Source: Mucilaginibacter sp. PAMC 26640 (GTDB lineage Bacteria; Bacteroidota; Bacteroidia; Sphingobacteriales; Sphingobacteriaceae). From it: a DNA stretch of 64,000 nucleotides. The stretch covers positions 4,278,001 through 4,342,000 of the forward strand of contig CP014773.1 of the NCBI GenBank assembly GCA_001596135.1, read 5' to 3'. Made by a program: the position numbers and the translations under genes. The notes beneath the pieces were generated by a model. It had not been told where the DNA came from, searched no databases, and saw nothing but the letters and a program-made list of their open reading frames with translations. Positions 1 to 9,310 of this stretch are shown here, one piece after another (within the stretch, counting starts at the first letter, position 1; each line of letters starts with the position of its first letter).

Positions 1-1477
1 CCATCAGTAAATTGCGCAGGTAGTCTGTTTTAACCTTTGCATGATCGGGCAAAGGCAGCATCACAATAGCGTTTTTATCAAAACCCGGATCGCTGTTTTT
101 AAGGTAATCGGTTTGCAGGGTAATGAGCAAGGTACAAATGATGAGTACCTGAGCAATCACATTTTGTATGATGATCAATCCCTTGCGGGTAAACCTGGTG
201 CTTTTGATATTGGCACTAACCTGGTCTTTTAGGGCATATACTGGTTTAAAGCGACTCAACAACATTGCCGGGTAAAAGCCGGCGGCTAAAATAACCAATA
301 GTAATACCGCCAGCAGGAACAAGAAAAGTTTATAATCGGAAAATATAGCCAGCGTAATCTGCGTGCCCACCCAACTGTTAAACACCGGCAAAAACAAACT
401 GACTGCAACCACGGCTGTCAGGATAGCTAAAGCGGCGATGCAGCCGGTTTCCGTGATAAATTGTTTAAAAATGGCTGCCGAGCTGCTGCCCAAAACTTTC
501 CTGGTACCTATTTCTTTTGCGCGTTTAGTACTTTGCGCAGTGGCCATATTAATGAAGTTGACGCAGGCAATCGCCAAAAGTAAAAATCCCACAAAACCTA
601 AAGTGATGAGCATAGATTTCTGGATGACCCCACCGCGTTTGCCATCGAAATGCAAGCCAAGCAGTGGCAACAGCTTGTAATCATAACTGCTTTCCTTTTG
701 ATTGATCGCTTTATTAACTATCGCTGTAAGTGTTTTTTCAACTTGTATGGGCGAAACGTTTTCCGGCAGTTCCACAAACAACGCGCTGTGCGAGTTGATG
801 AAGTTCCAGTCCGTCTGCATTTGCGCTGCAAAATCCGGGTAGAGCTGGTTAAATGATCCGAGCGATAGAAAAAGCTCCTCCTTCATATCCGTATTCGGCT
901 TGTTGTTGGCCAGTACGCCGGTTATGGTTACCGGCATGCGATTGTCAACCGTAATGATTTTACCTACAACATCTTCGGTACCAAAATATTTTTGTGCCAG
1001 GTTAGCCGTTAGCACTGCTTTATTTGGCTGATTTAAAGCGGTTACGAAATCACCCTGCTTCCACTGGTAAGTAAATAATTTGAAATAACGGCCATCTGTT
1101 AAAGCAATACGCTCATTTTCGGCAAACAGCCGGGTAATGCCATCCGCTGCATTAACGGTTACAGTGAACGAACGGTCCTTTAAAAGAATAGCGCTGTTTT
1201 TCACTTGCGGAACCTGTGTATCTATAGCTTTTGCGAGGATTAACGGCGCGCCCCGCTCATATTCTATAGAACCATCCGGAATATGCAGATCATAACCTAC
1301 TTTGTAGATCTGCTTTGCATTGGGATGGTAGTTGTCGAAACTTAAATGATAGCTGATAAACTGGAATAAAATAATGCAGCAGGCCACCCCCAACGCCAGG
1401 CCAAATACGTTGATGAGCGTGTAAAACCGGTGTTTAGTTAAATTTCGAAAGGCTATTTTAAAGTAAGTGTTCAGCAT
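1..1477 (-). CDS. MacB/FtsX-type ABC permease (C-terminus beyond left edge)
   Basis: The reading frame opens at ATG 1475-1477 and stays open to base 1, giving 492 codons of a protein whose paralogues here have about 790-820 residues, so roughly the last 40% is missing. It starts MLNTYFKIAFRNLTK, followed by the first membrane helix. The inner FtsX domain reads ACVNFINMATAQSTKRAKEIG (near residues 300-320) and is followed by further helices and a FKPVYALK segment. The TAQ-x-x-x-RAKEIG wording matches the next gene (1631-4105) better than the other paralogues, so these two look like a sub-pair. A terminator-like hairpin (1566-1600) lies between them, so this gene is fed by read-through or by its own promoter in 1478-1565. 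I see no strong promoter there. Confidence 0.9.
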   Translation of the reverse strand, partial: MLNTYFKIAFRNLTKHRFYTLINVFGLALGVACCIILFQFISYHLSFDNYHPNAKQIYKVGYDLHIPDGSIEYERGAPLILAKAIDTQVPQVKNSAILLKDRSFTVTVNAADGITRLFAENERIALTDGRYFKLFTYQWKQGDFVTALNQPNKAVLTANLAQKYFGTEDVVGKIITVDNRMPVTITGVLANNKPNTDMKEELFLSLGSFNQLYPDFAAQMQTDWNFINSHSALFVELPENVSPIQVEKTLTAIVNKAINQKESSYDYKLLPLLGLHFDGKRGGVIQKSMLITLGFVGFLLLAIACVNFINMATAQSTKRAKEIGTRKVLGSSSAAIFKQFITETGCIAALAILTAVVAVSLFLPVFNSWVGTQITLAIFSDYKLFLFLLAVLLLVILAAGFYPAMLLSRFKPVYALKDQVSANIKSTRFTRKGLIIIQNVIAQVLIICTLLITLQTDYLKNSDPGFDKNAIVMLPLPDHAKVKTDYLRNLLM

Positions 1478-1565
1478 GCGATTTTGGTTTGATAATACTT
1501 ACAAGATCATAACTTTTGCACTGATCTTTAAAACTTTAACATTTTTTAACGGCCCCCTGTTAAAT

Positions 1566-1600
1566 ACAAAAAGCGATGAATTTATAAATCGCTTTTTTGT
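1566..1600 (-). terminator. Hairpin with T-run after the 1631-4105 permease
   Basis: AAGCGAT (1571-1577) pairs with ATCGCTT (1588-1594) around a short AT-rich loop. Read on the minus strand the hairpin is followed by TTTTTGTATTT. A T-run is also present on the plus side. It lies 30-65 nt downstream of the 1631 stop codon, so it probably ends the third permease transcription unit. Confidence 0.7.
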
Positions 1601-1630
1601 ATGGTCTCGAAAGAAAGGTGATTGCTAATT

Positions 1631-4105
1631 CTATTCGCTCCGCAGGCTCCGTACCGGGTTGGCCACTGCTGCTTTCACCGTTTGGAAACTTAAAGTAAAC
1701 AAAGCAGCCATAAGCATGCCTGCGCCACTCAGTGCGAAGATCCACCAGCTGATTGGTGTACGATCTGCAAAATTCTCCATCCACTTTTGCATGGCATACC
1801 ACGCCAGCGGCGTTACCAGCACAAAGGCTAGCACAATCAGCAAGATCAATTCGGTAGATAACAGGGTAACTATTTGCGCTACCGAAGCACCCAGTACCTT
1901 GCGTACACCGATTTCTTTGGTACGCTGGCCGGTTGTGTAAATAGCAAGCCCCAGCAGGCCCAGGCAGCTGATAAAAATAGATAAGCCTGTTGCCCAGGTA
2001 AGCAGTTGAGACGTATGCTGCTCCTCGGTATAAAACTTGGCTATATTTTCATCGTAAAAATTGTATTCGAAATCATCATCGGGATAAACTTCCTTCCAGG
2101 CTTTTTCAAATGAAGCTATGGCTATCTTCCATTCGCTGCCTCCGGCTGTTTGCGGTTTAAGTGCGATGTGGAAGGTACGGTTATTCCATTTTCTGTTTCC
2201 GGGCAATAAGATAGCCAATGGTTTAATGGCAGAATGCAGCGACTTTTGATAAAAATCAGCGGTTACGCCAATGATTGCCGATTTTTTGCCATTGTACTCC
2301 AGGGTCTTGCCAATTGCATCATCCGGATTACGAAAACCGAGCACCTTCGCATAGGTATTATTGATTAGTATAGCGCCGCCACCGGTAGTATCTGTTGAGC
2401 GCAGATTGCGTCCTGCCAATAATTTAATCTGGTAAACTTTCAAATAATTTTCATCGGCATATTTTTGCTGCACATCCGTCTTAATTTCTTTTTTGCCATC
2501 CATGTAAGTAGCAGAGGTGGAATTGGTGTTGAATGATGAAGGTGCCGCACCGCCTACACTCAGCAATGCTATCTGCGGAATAGCACGAATCTTATTCATA
2601 AAGACCTGTTGTTTATTGGTCTCCATGGTTTTGTAAGGTGTGCTGATATTTACTATGGCATCCTTTTTAAAGCCAAGATCTTTATGCAACGCATAATAAA
2701 TTTGCTTGCTTACCAAAACAGTAGCCATAATGAAGAACTGCGCGATAACAAACTGGGTAACCGTGAGTGATTTGCGGAGCCAGGCATTTCGTGTTTTACT
2801 GCTACCGCTTATTGCCTGATTTTTTAATACACTTACTGGTTTGTAACCGGATAAGACGATTGCAGGATAAAATCCTGACAGACCACTCACTAATACCGTA
2901 ATCAAAACAAGAAAAACAATAACACTCGGTTGACTAAATAAGTTAACGGATACTTCCTTGGGAATAAAATCAGAAAAAAGTTTCAGGATAACAGGCGCTA
3001 ACAATACCGAAACCACCACCGCAAAAAGGGTAATCAAAAACGTTTCGCTTAGGAATTGAATAATCAGCTGGCTGCGTTTGCTGCCCATAGTTTTACGAAT
3101 CCCGATCTCTTTGGCCCTTTGCGATGCCTGGGCAGTGGTTAGGTTAATAAAATTGATACAGCCTAATATCAATAAGAAGCCCGCGATCACCAGCAAGCCA
3201 TACAAGGTAGTTTTATTGGCTGTGCGCACACCATCCATGCCACCGTATACCTGGTCAAAGTGGATATCACTAAGAGGCTGTAGGGTAAAACTTTGGGTAT
3301 TGCCTTTATTTTCCGGGGTTGGCGGGTTGTGCTTGTTCAGCATTACGTTGAGTTGCCTGGTTACTTTTGCAGCAGCCGCATTTGGCAACAATTTCACAAA
3401 TAGTTGCGAAGCGGAATTGGTGCTACCCCATTGCGTAAGTTCAAAATTCTTTTTCAGATAGGGGTCCGTAACACCGGTATTGTATGATATGAAGTCCTGA
3501 AACTGAAAATCGGTATTTTCTTTAATTGGCTGTATAATACCTGTTACGGTAGTTTTAATAGAGTCGTCGTAAATCAATTCCCTACCTATCATATCTGCGA
3601 AGTTTAGTTTAGGAAAATAAACTTTAGCACGCTTAGTTGTCAAAACCACTTTATTAGCTTCTTTTAAAGCCGTTTTAGCGTTTCCAGTGATCCATTTATA
3701 ATTGATAAGATTAAAGTAGGATTCATCAGTAACAATAATACCGGGCTGCTTTTTAATCTTTTTATCCGGAGCCGACCCTCCCGGTACGAGTACGGAGGTT
3801 TCACCGTAAATATAAAACGGAGCCACGTTTTCGATACCCGTAGCTTCGGTTCGTGCTGCTGAAGCCAATGCCATTGTAACCCCGCCATTATGCCCAATCT
3901 CACCCGAAAATGAATAATCAGTGGTAACGCGGTAAATTCGGTCGCTATCCTTATGAAACTTATCAAATGTAAAATCGAAGTGGACGATCAGGTAAATTAC
4001 CAGTGCGGCACTTATGCCGATGGATAATCCTACCACATTAATTACCGTAAACAGCTTGTGCTTACGGAAACTCCTGAATGCGATTTTTATGTAGTTTTTT
4101 ATCAT
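1631..4105 (-). CDS. MacB/FtsX-type ABC transporter permease, 824 aa
   Basis: Inner-membrane permease subunit of an ABC exporter-like or mechanotransmission complex. Layout: an N-terminal amphipathic start and helix (about 20-42), a MacB-type periplasmic domain (about 45-280), and an FtsX domain with three helices (about 285-420). A second helix/periplasmic domain/FtsX unit follows (about 430-815), ending NPVRSLRSE. The first FtsX domain contains INLTTAQASQRAKEIGIRK; the second has QRTKEIGVRKVLGAS. The fused double MacB-PCD/FtsX layout means one chain supplies what two MacB protomers would; this is known of the Bacteroidota family. It has no ATPase domain and must borrow one, most simply the ATPase at 28494. 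At 824 aa it is the longest in the array. The spacer to the upstream permease is 97 nt. Confidence 0.93.
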   Translation of the reverse strand: MIKNYIKIAFRSFRKHKLFTVINVVGLSIGISAALVIYLIVHFDFTFDKFHKDSDRIYRVTTDYSFSGEIGHNGGVTMALASAARTEATGIENVAPFYIYGETSVLVPGGSAPDKKIKKQPGIIVTDESYFNLINYKWITGNAKTALKEANKVVLTTKRAKVYFPKLNFADMIGRELIYDDSIKTTVTGIIQPIKENTDFQFQDFISYNTGVTDPYLKKNFELTQWGSTNSASQLFVKLLPNAAAAKVTRQLNVMLNKHNPPTPENKGNTQSFTLQPLSDIHFDQVYGGMDGVRTANKTTLYGLLVIAGFLLILGCINFINLTTAQASQRAKEIGIRKTMGSKRSQLIIQFLSETFLITLFAVVVSVLLAPVILKLFSDFIPKEVSVNLFSQPSVIVFLVLITVLVSGLSGFYPAIVLSGYKPVSVLKNQAISGSSKTRNAWLRKSLTVTQFVIAQFFIMATVLVSKQIYYALHKDLGFKKDAIVNISTPYKTMETNKQQVFMNKIRAIPQIALLSVGGAAPSSFNTNSTSATYMDGKKEIKTDVQQKYADENYLKVYQIKLLAGRNLRSTDTTGGGAILINNTYAKVLGFRNPDDAIGKTLEYNGKKSAIIGVTADFYQKSLHSAIKPLAILLPGNRKWNNRTFHIALKPQTAGGSEWKIAIASFEKAWKEVYPDDDFEYNFYDENIAKFYTEEQHTSQLLTWATGLSIFISCLGLLGLAIYTTGQRTKEIGVRKVLGASVAQIVTLLSTELILLIVLAFVLVTPLAWYAMQKWMENFADRTPISWWIFALSGAGMLMAALFTLSFQTVKAAVANPVRSLRSE

Positions 4106-4202
4106 AAGTTATTGATTACAAAGATTATTTGGGAAATTACACTGATTTTTAATATAATAGATTTCCTGCCGCCGGGCTCTTGTCCTCCTGCATCTGGTTA
4201 TC

Positions 4203-6569
4203 TTATTCGCTTCTTAAATTTTTCACCGGGTTTGTCAGGGCCGCTTTGATGGCCTGCCAGCTAACCGTTGTAAGGGTTACTGCCAGGCTGATGACAATCG
4301 TTGCGATAAAAACACCGGCACCTATGTTTATGCGGTAGGTGTAATTGTGCAGCCAGTCGCTCATGAAATACCAGCTCAGCGATGCGCCTATCACAAAAGC
4401 GATAACAACTAGCTGGATGAATTCTTTTGATAAATTAAACCAAAGGTTAGCTATTGATGCGCCCAGTACTTTACGAATACCGATCTCCTTGCGGCGCTGC
4501 TCTGCTGAGAAAGATGCCAGGCCAAACAAACCAAGGCAGGAAATAACGATAGCCAATATGGTAAACGAGTTGGAAAGCGTTCCCAATAATTGTTCGGTGC
4601 GAAACTTCTCATTATACAACTCATCTACAAACTTATAATCGAACGGATAATCGGGATTATACTTTTTGTAGATGCCCGCCAACTTTTGCATGGCCTCAGA
4701 TACTGCTATTTTTTTATTAAGCCTTACCGTTGCGGTACCTGCCCAGCCTTTCATATAACCGATAATTACCGGTTTGATAGGCTCGGAGGCCTGCCCCCAG
4801 ATGAAATCTTTTACAACACCAATTACAGTGCGCTGCACGCCCTGCCATTTAACCTGCGCACCAATTGGCTCTTTCAGCCTCATCATTTTAACAGCCGATT
4901 GATTAAGCATTATTGCTGTAGAATCTGATGGCCTGCTGCTATCGAAATCGCGCCCCTCTACTACTTTTACATCAAACGTTTTGGTAAAATGATAGGTGGT
5001 AACCATCTGGCTGATCGGGGCTTTATCCTCACCGGGTAATTGCCCGGGCCAAATAATGCCCCAGGATGCACCATCTTCCCTCGCGATGGTGCCAGAGGTG
5101 CTGGCGCCCTCGATTATAGCGCCTGCTGCGATGGCATCCCTGCGGAAATTTTCAAACTGATCATACAGTTTTCCGTCTAATGGCACCTCCACCAATCCAT
5201 CCCGGTTGAAACCGGCGGGCAGGTTTTTAATATAATTGAGCTGATTATAGATAAGCATGGTACATAAGATAAGGCAGGTAGCAAAAGCAAACTGCACAAT
5301 TACCAATACCTGGCGTGGCCTCAGCGTTGCCTTACCAGCGTTGTTGATGCCTTTAAGAACTTTAACCGGCCTGAAGGATGACAGGAACAAAGCCGGGTAA
5401 CTCCCTGCTATGATGCCGGTTATTACGGTTATACCGAGCCCTGCCGCCCAAAACAAAGGCATGTTGTAGGGAATGGTTAAATTTTTATGAATGATGCCAT
5501 TAAAGTAACCCAATGAAAGCGTAACCAACAGCAAAGCGAATACAAAAGACACTATAGACATCAATAGTGATTCGCCGAAAAACTGTTGGATGATCGCAAA
5601 ACGGCTTGCCCCTACCACTTTACGCACGCCCACCTCGCGTGCGCGGCGCTCCGACCGCGCGGTAGACAAATTCATGAAGTTGATGCAAGCGATGAGTAAG
5701 ATACCTATTGCCAGGCACAGGAATAAACGCACATATGCAATTGCGCCCCCTACGTTTACACCGTTTTTAAATTCGGAGTGCAGGTGAAGGCGCGAATATT
5801 GAAACAAGCTCAGCTTGTTTTCCTTGTCATCGGGGTTATTCTTTACTATCAGCCCGGCCATTTTAACGTTGAGCTTTTGAATATCTGTGCCGGGTTTTAC
5901 CATTGCGTAGGTACTGAAGGCATAGTTTGCCCAACCGGATGTTTTCAACCACGGTTCCTTAGATTCAAACATGGCCCATGATCCAATTGCCTGTAATTTT
6001 AATGAGGCGTTATCGGGTTGATCTTGAATAATACCCGTTACTTTGGCAGTGTGCGCATTATCCAGTTTAACGGTTTTACCCATGGCATCCTCACTGCCAA
6101 AAAGAGCTTTGGCAGATGATTGAGTAATTACAACCGAATTAACTTCGGTAAAGGCCGAGCGGCTGTTACCGGCAGTAAATTTGAAAGTAAAGATATCGAG
6201 GATAGCGGGGTCTGCCGACAACATCTTCAAATTAAACGACTTGCCCTGGTAGTTGAAAAGCGTACCACCCGGGTAATTGGTGCGGGCAACTTTTTCTATT
6301 TCGGGCAGGTCTTTTAACATCGCACCCGCCACAGGCAGCGATGTACCACCACTGGTTGATATTTCACCATTGGTAGTTTGGTTACGCATTACGGCATAGA
6401 TGCGTTCGTCGTTCGTGTAAAATTTATCGTAAGTAAACTCATTATAAACATAAAGCAGCAGCATAAAGCTCACTGCCATACCCACACCTAAGCCACCTAT
6501 ATTGATAAGGCTGTATAACTTGTTCTTAAATAGGTTACGAAATGCTATTTTAAAATAATTCCTGATCAT
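4203..6569 (-). CDS. MacB/FtsX-type ABC transporter permease, 788 aa
   Basis: Starts MIRNYFKIAFRNLFK and ends NPVKNLRSE. The first FtsX domain has CINFMNLSTARSERRAREVG (near 295-315) and the second EQRRKEIGIRKVLGAS (near 680). Its periplasmic domain includes a TSGGTSLPVAG stretch. The short LRPRQVLVIVQFAFA helix start and the YNPDYPFDYKFVDE segment are shared with the 25914-28271 paralogue rather than with its neighbours, so those two form a sub-family. It lies in the unit beginning at 11728. The 229-nt gap upstream of its start contains only pyrimidine-rich repetitive sequence. Confidence 0.93.
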   Translation of the reverse strand: MIRNYFKIAFRNLFKNKLYSLINIGGLGVGMAVSFMLLLYVYNEFTYDKFYTNDERIYAVMRNQTTNGEISTSGGTSLPVAGAMLKDLPEIEKVARTNYPGGTLFNYQGKSFNLKMLSADPAILDIFTFKFTAGNSRSAFTEVNSVVITQSSAKALFGSEDAMGKTVKLDNAHTAKVTGIIQDQPDNASLKLQAIGSWAMFESKEPWLKTSGWANYAFSTYAMVKPGTDIQKLNVKMAGLIVKNNPDDKENKLSLFQYSRLHLHSEFKNGVNVGGAIAYVRLFLCLAIGILLIACINFMNLSTARSERRAREVGVRKVVGASRFAIIQQFFGESLLMSIVSFVFALLLVTLSLGYFNGIIHKNLTIPYNMPLFWAAGLGITVITGIIAGSYPALFLSSFRPVKVLKGINNAGKATLRPRQVLVIVQFAFATCLILCTMLIYNQLNYIKNLPAGFNRDGLVEVPLDGKLYDQFENFRRDAIAAGAIIEGASTSGTIAREDGASWGIIWPGQLPGEDKAPISQMVTTYHFTKTFDVKVVEGRDFDSSRPSDSTAIMLNQSAVKMMRLKEPIGAQVKWQGVQRTVIGVVKDFIWGQASEPIKPVIIGYMKGWAGTATVRLNKKIAVSEAMQKLAGIYKKYNPDYPFDYKFVDELYNEKFRTEQLLGTLSNSFTILAIVISCLGLFGLASFSAEQRRKEIGIRKVLGASIANLWFNLSKEFIQLVVIAFVIGASLSWYFMSDWLHNYTYRINIGAGVFIATIVISLAVTLTTVSWQAIKAALTNPVKNLRSE

Positions 6570-6644
6570 GAGTCGCTTATTAAATGTCTTTTTGTTAAAC
6601 TGATCTTATTTATTGACAGGAGATCACACCGAATTTTTTTTTTG

Positions 6645-6797
6645 ATCCTATCTCTTATCAGTTCTCGATCTCTTGAATTCCTTGTCTTGATTTCCTGCCC
6701 CCTGCTTGTCAGATCTTAATTTCTTGAACTCTTGAGTCTTGTTTTATTGAACTCTTAAGTCTTGATTTCTTAGATCTTGATTTCTTGCCGCTAGTGC
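6645..6797. repeat. Degenerate AAGAATCAAGA-type spacer
   Basis: On the minus strand this spacer between two permease genes is built from loosely repeated words such as CAAGAAATCAAGA, ACTCAAGAGTTCAAGA and CTTAAGAGTTCAA. It has no open frame and no hairpin that looks like a terminator. Shorter patches of the same kind occur at about 9282-9305, 13085-13130, 15655-15720, 18240-18275, 20810-20845 and 23280-23345, always between array genes. Slippage-prone intergenic filler is the simplest reading. Confidence 0.6.
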
Positions 6798-6798
6798 C

Positions 6799-9228
6799 CT
6801 ATTCGTTCTTCAAACTCGTTACCGGGTTAGCCAATGCCGCCTTTATCGACTGGAAACTAATAGTGATGAGTGCAATGGTTACTGCACCGCCACCCGCTGC
6901 TGCCAGTATCCACCATTTGATCCCGTCGCGATAAGCAAAGCTGTCTAAAAACCAATGCTGCATACTGTACCAGGCCAGCGGTGAAGCAATGGCAATGGAT
7001 ACAAGTACCAGTTTAATAAAATCCTGAGAGAGCATCGCCACAATGACGGATACATTTGCGCCCAAAACCTTGCGGATGCCTATCTCCTTGGTACGCTGCT
7101 CGGCTGCATAAGCAGCAAGCCCGAATAAGCCTAGGCAGGCAATAATAATTGCCATAGAGGTGAATGCGATAAAAATGCCGCCAATGCGCTGCTCGGTGCG
7201 GTAATTATTTTCAAAATCCTCGTTCATGAACGAATACTCGAATTGCTGATTCGGCGACAGCGAGGCCCATTTTTGTTTGACCTGCTCCAAAACAGCCATC
7301 GCATTAGCTGGATTTAGCCGGATACTTAGGGCTCCGTTATTTTCCTGAAAAGTAAAAACAATGGGGGCAATATTTTCGCGCAGCGAGGTAAAATTAAAGT
7401 CTTTTATAACGCCGATAACATGCAATTTTAATACAGATTTACCCAACGGATCCAAAGGAAGATACAATTCATGGTCTAACGGATGTTTGAGCCCCAATAT
7501 TTTTACAGCGGCTTCATTTAAAATAATTGCTGTAGAATCAGTTTTCATGGCGGCGGAGAAATTGCGGCCAGCCAGGATCTTCATCTCTAGTGTGGGGATA
7601 TAATCCTCGTCTACATCCCAGTAAGCCGTAGATATGGCATGTTTACTATTTAATCCCGGGTCTTCAAACAAGGTGTTATTGTTTTGCCATCCCCCGGTTG
7701 GTATATAGCCAGATAAGGTAGCATTTTTAACCCCGGGCATTTGTTGAATCTCGTGTTTAAATACTTTGGCCTGTTTGTTAAGTACACCAACATTATTCAC
7801 AATCAGTACCTGCTCGCGGTTGTAACCCAGATCTTTATTTTGGATAAATTTAAGCTGGTGATAAATTACTAAGGTGCCGATGATGAGGAATATAGAAATG
7901 GAAAATTGGAAGACGACCAGGAAGCTGCGCAGAAAGCCACCTTTGAAGCCGGTTGACAGCTTACCTTTTAAAACATCAATAGGCTGAAAAGCCGATAAAA
8001 AGAATGCCGGGTATGAGCCTGCTAAACAACCAATTATTAATACGATGGCCAGTAAGGCAGGCATCAGCCAAACAAACGTAGCCTGCGTAAAAGCTAATTG
8101 TTTATCTGCCATCTGGTTAAATAAAGGCAACAGCAGCGAGGCGGCAGTTACCGCAATTACCGTAGCAGCGAAAGTAACCATCACCGATTCTGCAAGGAAC
8201 TGCCCGATGAGTGAACCACGAGATGAACCTAATACCTTACGCACGCCGACTTCACGCGCCCGGTTTGATGACCTGGCGGTAGAAAGATTCATAAAGTTTA
8301 CGCAAGCGATCAGCAATATAAAAAGGGCTACTGCCGAAAAAATATACACATACTGAATGTTGCCGTTGCTATCCATCTCACCGTCTGCATTTGACCGGAG
8401 ATGAATGTTTTTTAGCGGGACCAAATTCAGCCTGAAATAGTCGCCGGTTTTTTCAAAGGTGGCATAGTCCATATGAATGGCCGGCTCTAACTGGCCACCT
8501 ACATATTTACGCACAAACGCGGGGAATTTAGCCTGAAGGTTATTAATGTTGCTGCCTGGCTTTAATAAAATATAAGTATTGAAATTGCTGTTGAGCCAAA
8601 AGTTCTGTTTGCTTTCAGCGCTGCCTGCCATAGCCAGTATAAAATCAAAATGAAAGTGCGATTGCTTAGGGAAATCTTTGATCACACCGTTAACTTTATA
8701 CTGAATAGTATCATTAAATGTTAAAAAACGCCCAACTACATCGGCAGTTGTATTAAAATACTTTTTGGCGATGGTTTCTGTCAGCACAACCGTCTTGGGA
8801 TCTAATAGCGCTGTTTTAGGGTCACCCTCTATCATTGGCAACGTAAACACAGCAAAGATGGAAGCATCTGCATAAGCCATGCGATTTTCCTGTACATTTT
8901 GATTGCCTTTACGCACCTTGAAGGACTGCCAGCTCCTGAACCTTACCGCATTTTCCACTTCCGGAAAATCAGTCACCAGCGTAGGACCCAGCGGCGCTGC
9001 GGCTACCGCAGATTCACTTGACTTGCCACCAAATTTAGTATTATTGTTTACCCGGTAAATCCTATCAGCCTTTACATTGTAGTTATCATAGCCAAGTTCA
9101 TCTATCACATAAAAAACGATCAGCATACATACGCACAGGCCAAGGGCCAGGCCCAAAACGTTGATGAGCGTGAAACCCGTATTTTTTTTAAGGGTCCTGA
9201 AGGCTGTTTTGATATAGTTTTTAAACAT
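6799..9228 (-). CDS. MacB/FtsX-type ABC transporter permease, 809 aa
   Basis: Starts MFKNYIKTAFRTLKKNTGF, with the first helix containing LGLALGLCVCMLIVFYV. FtsX 1 has CVNFMNLSTARSSNRAREVG (near 315-335), FtsX 2 has EQRTKEIGIRKVLGANVS (near 695), and it ends NPVTSLKNE. It is closely related to the 23376-25802 paralogue along its whole length. Both have LxxLNxQ-type loops, a FKGG-x-LRSFLVxFQF start to the middle helix, the IGTLV helix, and the AYAAEQRTKEIG motif. The pair is the clearest candidate for a recent duplication in the array. The gap to the upstream permease (9311) is 82 nt. Confidence 0.93.
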   Translation of the reverse strand: MFKNYIKTAFRTLKKNTGFTLINVLGLALGLCVCMLIVFYVIDELGYDNYNVKADRIYRVNNNTKFGGKSSESAVAAAPLGPTLVTDFPEVENAVRFRSWQSFKVRKGNQNVQENRMAYADASIFAVFTLPMIEGDPKTALLDPKTVVLTETIAKKYFNTTADVVGRFLTFNDTIQYKVNGVIKDFPKQSHFHFDFILAMAGSAESKQNFWLNSNFNTYILLKPGSNINNLQAKFPAFVRKYVGGQLEPAIHMDYATFEKTGDYFRLNLVPLKNIHLRSNADGEMDSNGNIQYVYIFSAVALFILLIACVNFMNLSTARSSNRAREVGVRKVLGSSRGSLIGQFLAESVMVTFAATVIAVTAASLLLPLFNQMADKQLAFTQATFVWLMPALLAIVLIIGCLAGSYPAFFLSAFQPIDVLKGKLSTGFKGGFLRSFLVVFQFSISIFLIIGTLVIYHQLKFIQNKDLGYNREQVLIVNNVGVLNKQAKVFKHEIQQMPGVKNATLSGYIPTGGWQNNNTLFEDPGLNSKHAISTAYWDVDEDYIPTLEMKILAGRNFSAAMKTDSTAIILNEAAVKILGLKHPLDHELYLPLDPLGKSVLKLHVIGVIKDFNFTSLRENIAPIVFTFQENNGALSIRLNPANAMAVLEQVKQKWASLSPNQQFEYSFMNEDFENNYRTEQRIGGIFIAFTSMAIIIACLGLFGLAAYAAEQRTKEIGIRKVLGANVSVIVAMLSQDFIKLVLVSIAIASPLAWYSMQHWFLDSFAYRDGIKWWILAAAGGGAVTIALITISFQSIKAALANPVTSLKNE

Positions 9229-9310
9229 GATATTTGTAATTACACCGTTTATTAAATTGATTGCACCGTTTTGTTTCTTGCTTCCCGAATCTTGATCTCC
9301 TGTATCTTAC